NCBI RefSeq assembly: GCF_020622265.1
Contig: NZ_JACNMQ010000002.1
Span: forward strand, 248,001 to 312,000
Source: Halomonas sp. M20
Lineage (GTDB): Bacteria > Pseudomonadota > Gammaproteobacteria > Pseudomonadales > Halomonadaceae
DNA: 64,000 bases
Direction of reading: 5' to 3'
The position numbers were made by a program, and so were the translations under genes. The notes under the pieces are model-generated. The model was not told where the DNA came from. It saw only the letters and a program-made list of their open reading frames with translations, and did not search any database. Below are positions 61,572 through 64,000 of this stretch, piece by piece (the first letter of the stretch is position 1; each line of letters begins with the position of its first letter).

Positions 61572-62528
61572 GCCGCTACTCCCGAATGGTCTTATCTTGT
61601 GCGCAATCGGTCATCCAACTCCTGTTAATGAGCGTAGACGCTAATACGACGTAGAGCCGACGTTAGAAGATGCCCACAACAAGGCAGTAGAACCAGAAGA
61701 CGAACGGGAATAGGACCAATCAAGGGCCTCTCTATACATTATTCGGAATATTGGGTATCAAAAAAACACTAGGCAACTGTGTATACTAGATTCTTGCATA
61801 CACCATGCATACATAACCCTCGACAGATTCCATTACATAATTACTCTTTGATAGCTACTAAAGTCGTATTATCAATAGCGAGACAATACAGGGAAAGGCG
61901 AGGAGGAATCTAAACTAAAAACAATTCGTAAAACTTTTTTCTGATTTTAAGCAGACATATTTCATATAATTTACTAAAAATTTAATTTATAGAATACTAT
62001 TTATACAAACTGTCTGAACGCTTGAAGCACTCGACCTGAGGTATTCGATAGATTGCCAAAACTTAAACCTGATGCTAGCGCCTCCATTCCAGGCATATCT
62101 TCGAGGCTATGCTGACAATCGCTTTAGTTTCTTGTGCTTCGCGAGTTGTTCATGCTTTCAATTTAGCATCGCCCCCAGAATCGAGATTTATAGAAGATTA
62201 TTGGCGATTCAGCACGCTTTACATCACGCAAAAAAGCACCATTTCCTCGCATATAAATTCCATCCATTTAGCCTTAGAAAAATAACAAGACCGTTATTCA
62301 GGATCAAAAAAGAACGAATAAATCGTGTCTACATCGATTCTTACGAAAAATATCGAACCAATCAATCGTTGAATTTATTTTCCCTTATTTATATTAATGA
62401 GAAAGTTAATATCCAATCACCTGTTTCTGCATCGTTTTTTTTAATCATTCTGATCACTATTTTCGTATTGCGTACGAAATGCGTCATTCATCACACTTAC
62501 GCCTTATTCGGTTCGGAAACTTCACCCA
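61572..62528. other. AT-rich intergenic stretch without a convincing gene
   Basis: About 950 bases, markedly richer in A and T than the rest, especially 61830-62020 and 62230-62470. Near 61779-61803 is an inverted repeat GTGTAT/ATACAC, 208 bases upstream of the permease gene, possibly its operator. An open frame at 62072-62557 (161 codons) has a Phe/Ile/Lys/Cys-rich, poorly protein-like translation with no ribosome site, and I do not call it a gene. The stretch may be a degraded insertion or a long control region. Confidence 0.5.
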
Positions 62529-63008
62529 ATGCCTGGATCGCATTACCCCGAGAATGAGGATTCTCTTCGAATCATCAACAATCATTGGTTTGCTTGGCAA
62601 ACAATCTCCGCTGACCATGATGGAACCCAACATTTTTATTCTCCTATTCATGTCAATTACTCGACACTGAAAGGAAAAAATAAATCATATTTTTTGCTCG
62701 CCTTTACCAATGTGCTTTACCTGGATGGCGCTCAGGATTTCCATGTCGGCCTGAAAATCCTGCGTCACCATAAAGACGTCTTGGTCGCCGACCTTTTCAT
62801 CGCCAACCGTGATGTCCGCAGTATTGCCATTGTCAGCCGCATCGATTTTGTCTGGATGCAACGACATTGCCAGCACGTTATCGATGCGTATCCACCCAGC
62901 CTGTTCGGCCCCGAGGCGGAGCTGGATGTCGCGGCCTACCTAGACAGCGCTTTTCCCTACGTACATTCAGGGATCACCTCGCCCAAACAGTCCCCTCGCA
63001 AGGGATAG
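62529..63008 (+). CDS. Hypothetical protein, unknown family
   Basis: A 159-residue soluble protein that I do not recognise. The translation is balanced and protein-like: aromatic-rich start (NHWFAWQTI), a hydrophobic strand pair (SYFLLAFTNVLYLDG, VLVADLFIA), then SIAIVSRIDFVWMQRHCQHVIDAYPPSLFGP, with a possible amphipathic helix. The first third is AT-rich like the upstream stretch; the remainder has normal composition. No ribosome site is seen at 62529, so the true start may be elsewhere. It stands alone between the AT-rich region and mdh. Confidence 0.5.
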   Translation: MPGSHYPENEDSLRIINNHWFAWQTISADHDGTQHFYSPIHVNYSTLKGKNKSYFLLAFTNVLYLDGAQDFHVGLKILRHHKDVLVADLFIANRDVRSIAIVSRIDFVWMQRHCQHVIDAYPPSLFGPEAELDVAAYLDSAFPYVHSGITSPKQSPRKG

Positions 63009-63211
63009 TCATAAAGTCGTTATCCCATGCGCTGTTCCAAGCCATGCAATGAGAGGTAAACGGGCCGGTTTTTGTTATGCTCTGACATGGTGATGGACCT
63101 ATTTGAAATATGCTCGTCCGTGCCGGATATTGTACGACGCTTGTTTCCTTGTTCCCGTGAGGATGCGAGCATGGTGTCGTAGCTACCATCGAACTTCAGG
63201 AGGGATCCCAC

Positions 63212-64000
63212 TTGAAACGTCCTTTTCGTATCGCTGTCACCGGCGCTGCTGGCAGCATCAGTAACTCATTGTTGTTCCGTATTGCCTCTGGCGACATGTT
63301 TGGCAAGGATCAGCCAGTAATCCTGCAGCTCATCGAGCGCCCCGAGGCCATGCAGGCCTTGCGTGGCGTTGCCATGGAGCTCGAGGACTGCGCCTTCCCG
63401 CTGTTGCTTGGCGTGCGTCTGCACGACAATGCGGAAGATGGCTTCCGCAACGTCAGCCATGCGCTGCTGGTCGGCGCCAAGCCGCGTGGCAAGGGCATGG
63501 AGCGCAAGGATCTGCTGGCGGAAAATGCCGAGATCTTCAGTCGTCAGGGCCGCGCCCTCAACGACAACGCCAACCCGGACGTGAAGATTCTGGTGGTGGG
63601 TAACCCCGCCAATACCAATGCCATGATCGCCAGCCGTAACGCACCGGATCTTTCCCCGGCGCAGTTCACCGCCATGAGCCGACTGGATCACAACCGTGCC
63701 AAGGGCATTCTGGGTAACCACATTGGTGCCAACACCCAGGACATCACCCATGTGGCCGTGTGGGGCAATCACAGCCCGACTCAATATCCCGACGTACGCA
63801 ATGCCAAAGCCTTCGGCGAGCCGATCATGCCGACACTGGACAAGAAGTGGGTCGAGGAAACTTTCATCCCGCGGGTGCAAAAGCGCGGTGGCGAGATCAT
63901 CGAGGCACGCGGTCTATCCAGTGCAGCATCCGCTGCCCAGGGCGCCATCGATCACATGCGCGATTGGGAACTAGGCACTCGAGACGGCGATTTCGTCAGC
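63212..64000 (+). CDS. mdh: Malate dehydrogenase, 3'-truncated by window edge
   Basis: The first 263 residues of a type 2 (LDH-like) NAD-dependent malate dehydrogenase, which oxidises malate to oxaloacetate in the citric acid cycle. The nucleotide-binding [20 protein letters not shown], the [16 protein letters not shown] substrate loop with its arginines, the VGNPANTNA motif and the [11 protein letters not shown] segment with the catalytic His are all present. The usual GQIGYSL of the family reads GSISNSL. The start is TTG at 63212, set by AGGAGGG 7 bases upstream; the only ATG-led alternative upstream meets a stop codon. About 60 residues lie beyond the window. Confidence 0.93.
   Translation, partial: MKRPFRIAVTGAAGSISNSLLFRIASGDMFGKDQPVILQLIERPEAMQALRGVAMELEDCAFPLLLGVRLHDNAEDGFRNVSHALLVGAKPRGKGMERKDLLAENAEIFSRQGRALNDNANPDVKILVVGNPANTNAMIASRNAPDLSPAQFTAMSRLDHNRAKGILGNHIGANTQDITHVAVWGNHSPTQYPDVRNAKAFGEPIMPTLDKKWVEETFIPRVQKRGGEIIEARGLSSAASAAQGAIDHMRDWELGTRDGDFVS

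Noticed and set aside
62072-62557. 161-codon frame in the AT-rich stretch
   Set aside because: Poor composition, no ribosome site and overlap with the better frame at 62529; treated as chance in AT-rich DNA, though a relic cannot be excluded.

Overview
The window looks like a chromosomal segment of a moderately GC-rich gammaproteobacterium of the Halomonas type. This is inferred from the gene repertoire: osmolyte-type transporters, TRAP transport, taurine dissimilation and an aot/ast arginine system. It is not based on any 16S or database match. Gene density is high. I see no tRNA, rRNA, CRISPR array, prophage or transposase gene. Both ends cut genes: nfo on the left and mdh on the right.

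From 1 to 13 kb lie housekeeping and conserved small genes: nfo, a small membrane protein, an IalB-like secreted protein, pepN, DUF454, yajQ, a GNAT acetyltransferase, an orphan betaine-type binding protein, DUF2797, a YeaC-like protein, a rhomboid protease, a phosphoesterase, nadK, DUF1853, an EamA transporter and a DUF6314-like protein. From 13.7 to 19.8 kb is a six-gene ABC importer in the order of the rhizobial glycerol system glpSTPQUV, including the small DUF2160 protein. It is followed by a gene remnant that resembles the end of a beta-propeller lactonase. From 20 to 30 kb come a GNAT-nitrilase fusion, mtfA, a LysR/dioxygenase divergent pair, a TVP38 protein, a glycosyltransferase, a tartrate/D-malate dehydrogenase, a hemerythrin and a lipocalin. 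From 30 to 34.4 kb are astE and a basic amino acid ABC importer.

The most interesting part is 36.4-61.6 kb, which reads as a scattered taurine/C2-sulfonate regulon. Proposed flow: a TRAP transporter (TauK, TauL, TauM) imports taurine; TauXY deaminates it to sulfoacetaldehyde; Xsc makes acetyl phosphate and sulfite; Pta makes acetyl-CoA; sulfite leaves through a YeiH/SuyZ-type exporter (TauZ-like) and/or a TSUP protein (TauE-like). A MocR regulator (TauR-like) sits divergent to tauK, and a separate IclR regulator sits divergent to xsc. The binding-protein gene tauK is tandemly duplicated together with its 3' hairpin and its whole upstream control region (period about 1.56 kb). A 143-bp MITE-like element with a 4-bp target duplication interrupts the operon exactly at the tauM stop codon.

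Between the two sulfonate blocks are thiO, an orphan CobS/CobT-like AAA-VWA pair, and a DadA-like dehydrogenase with a sodium symporter and a 33-residue accessory protein. An AT-rich, almost gene-free stretch (61.6-62.5 kb) precedes a hypothetical gene and mdh. All functional assignments rest on reading the translated sequences; no searches were run.
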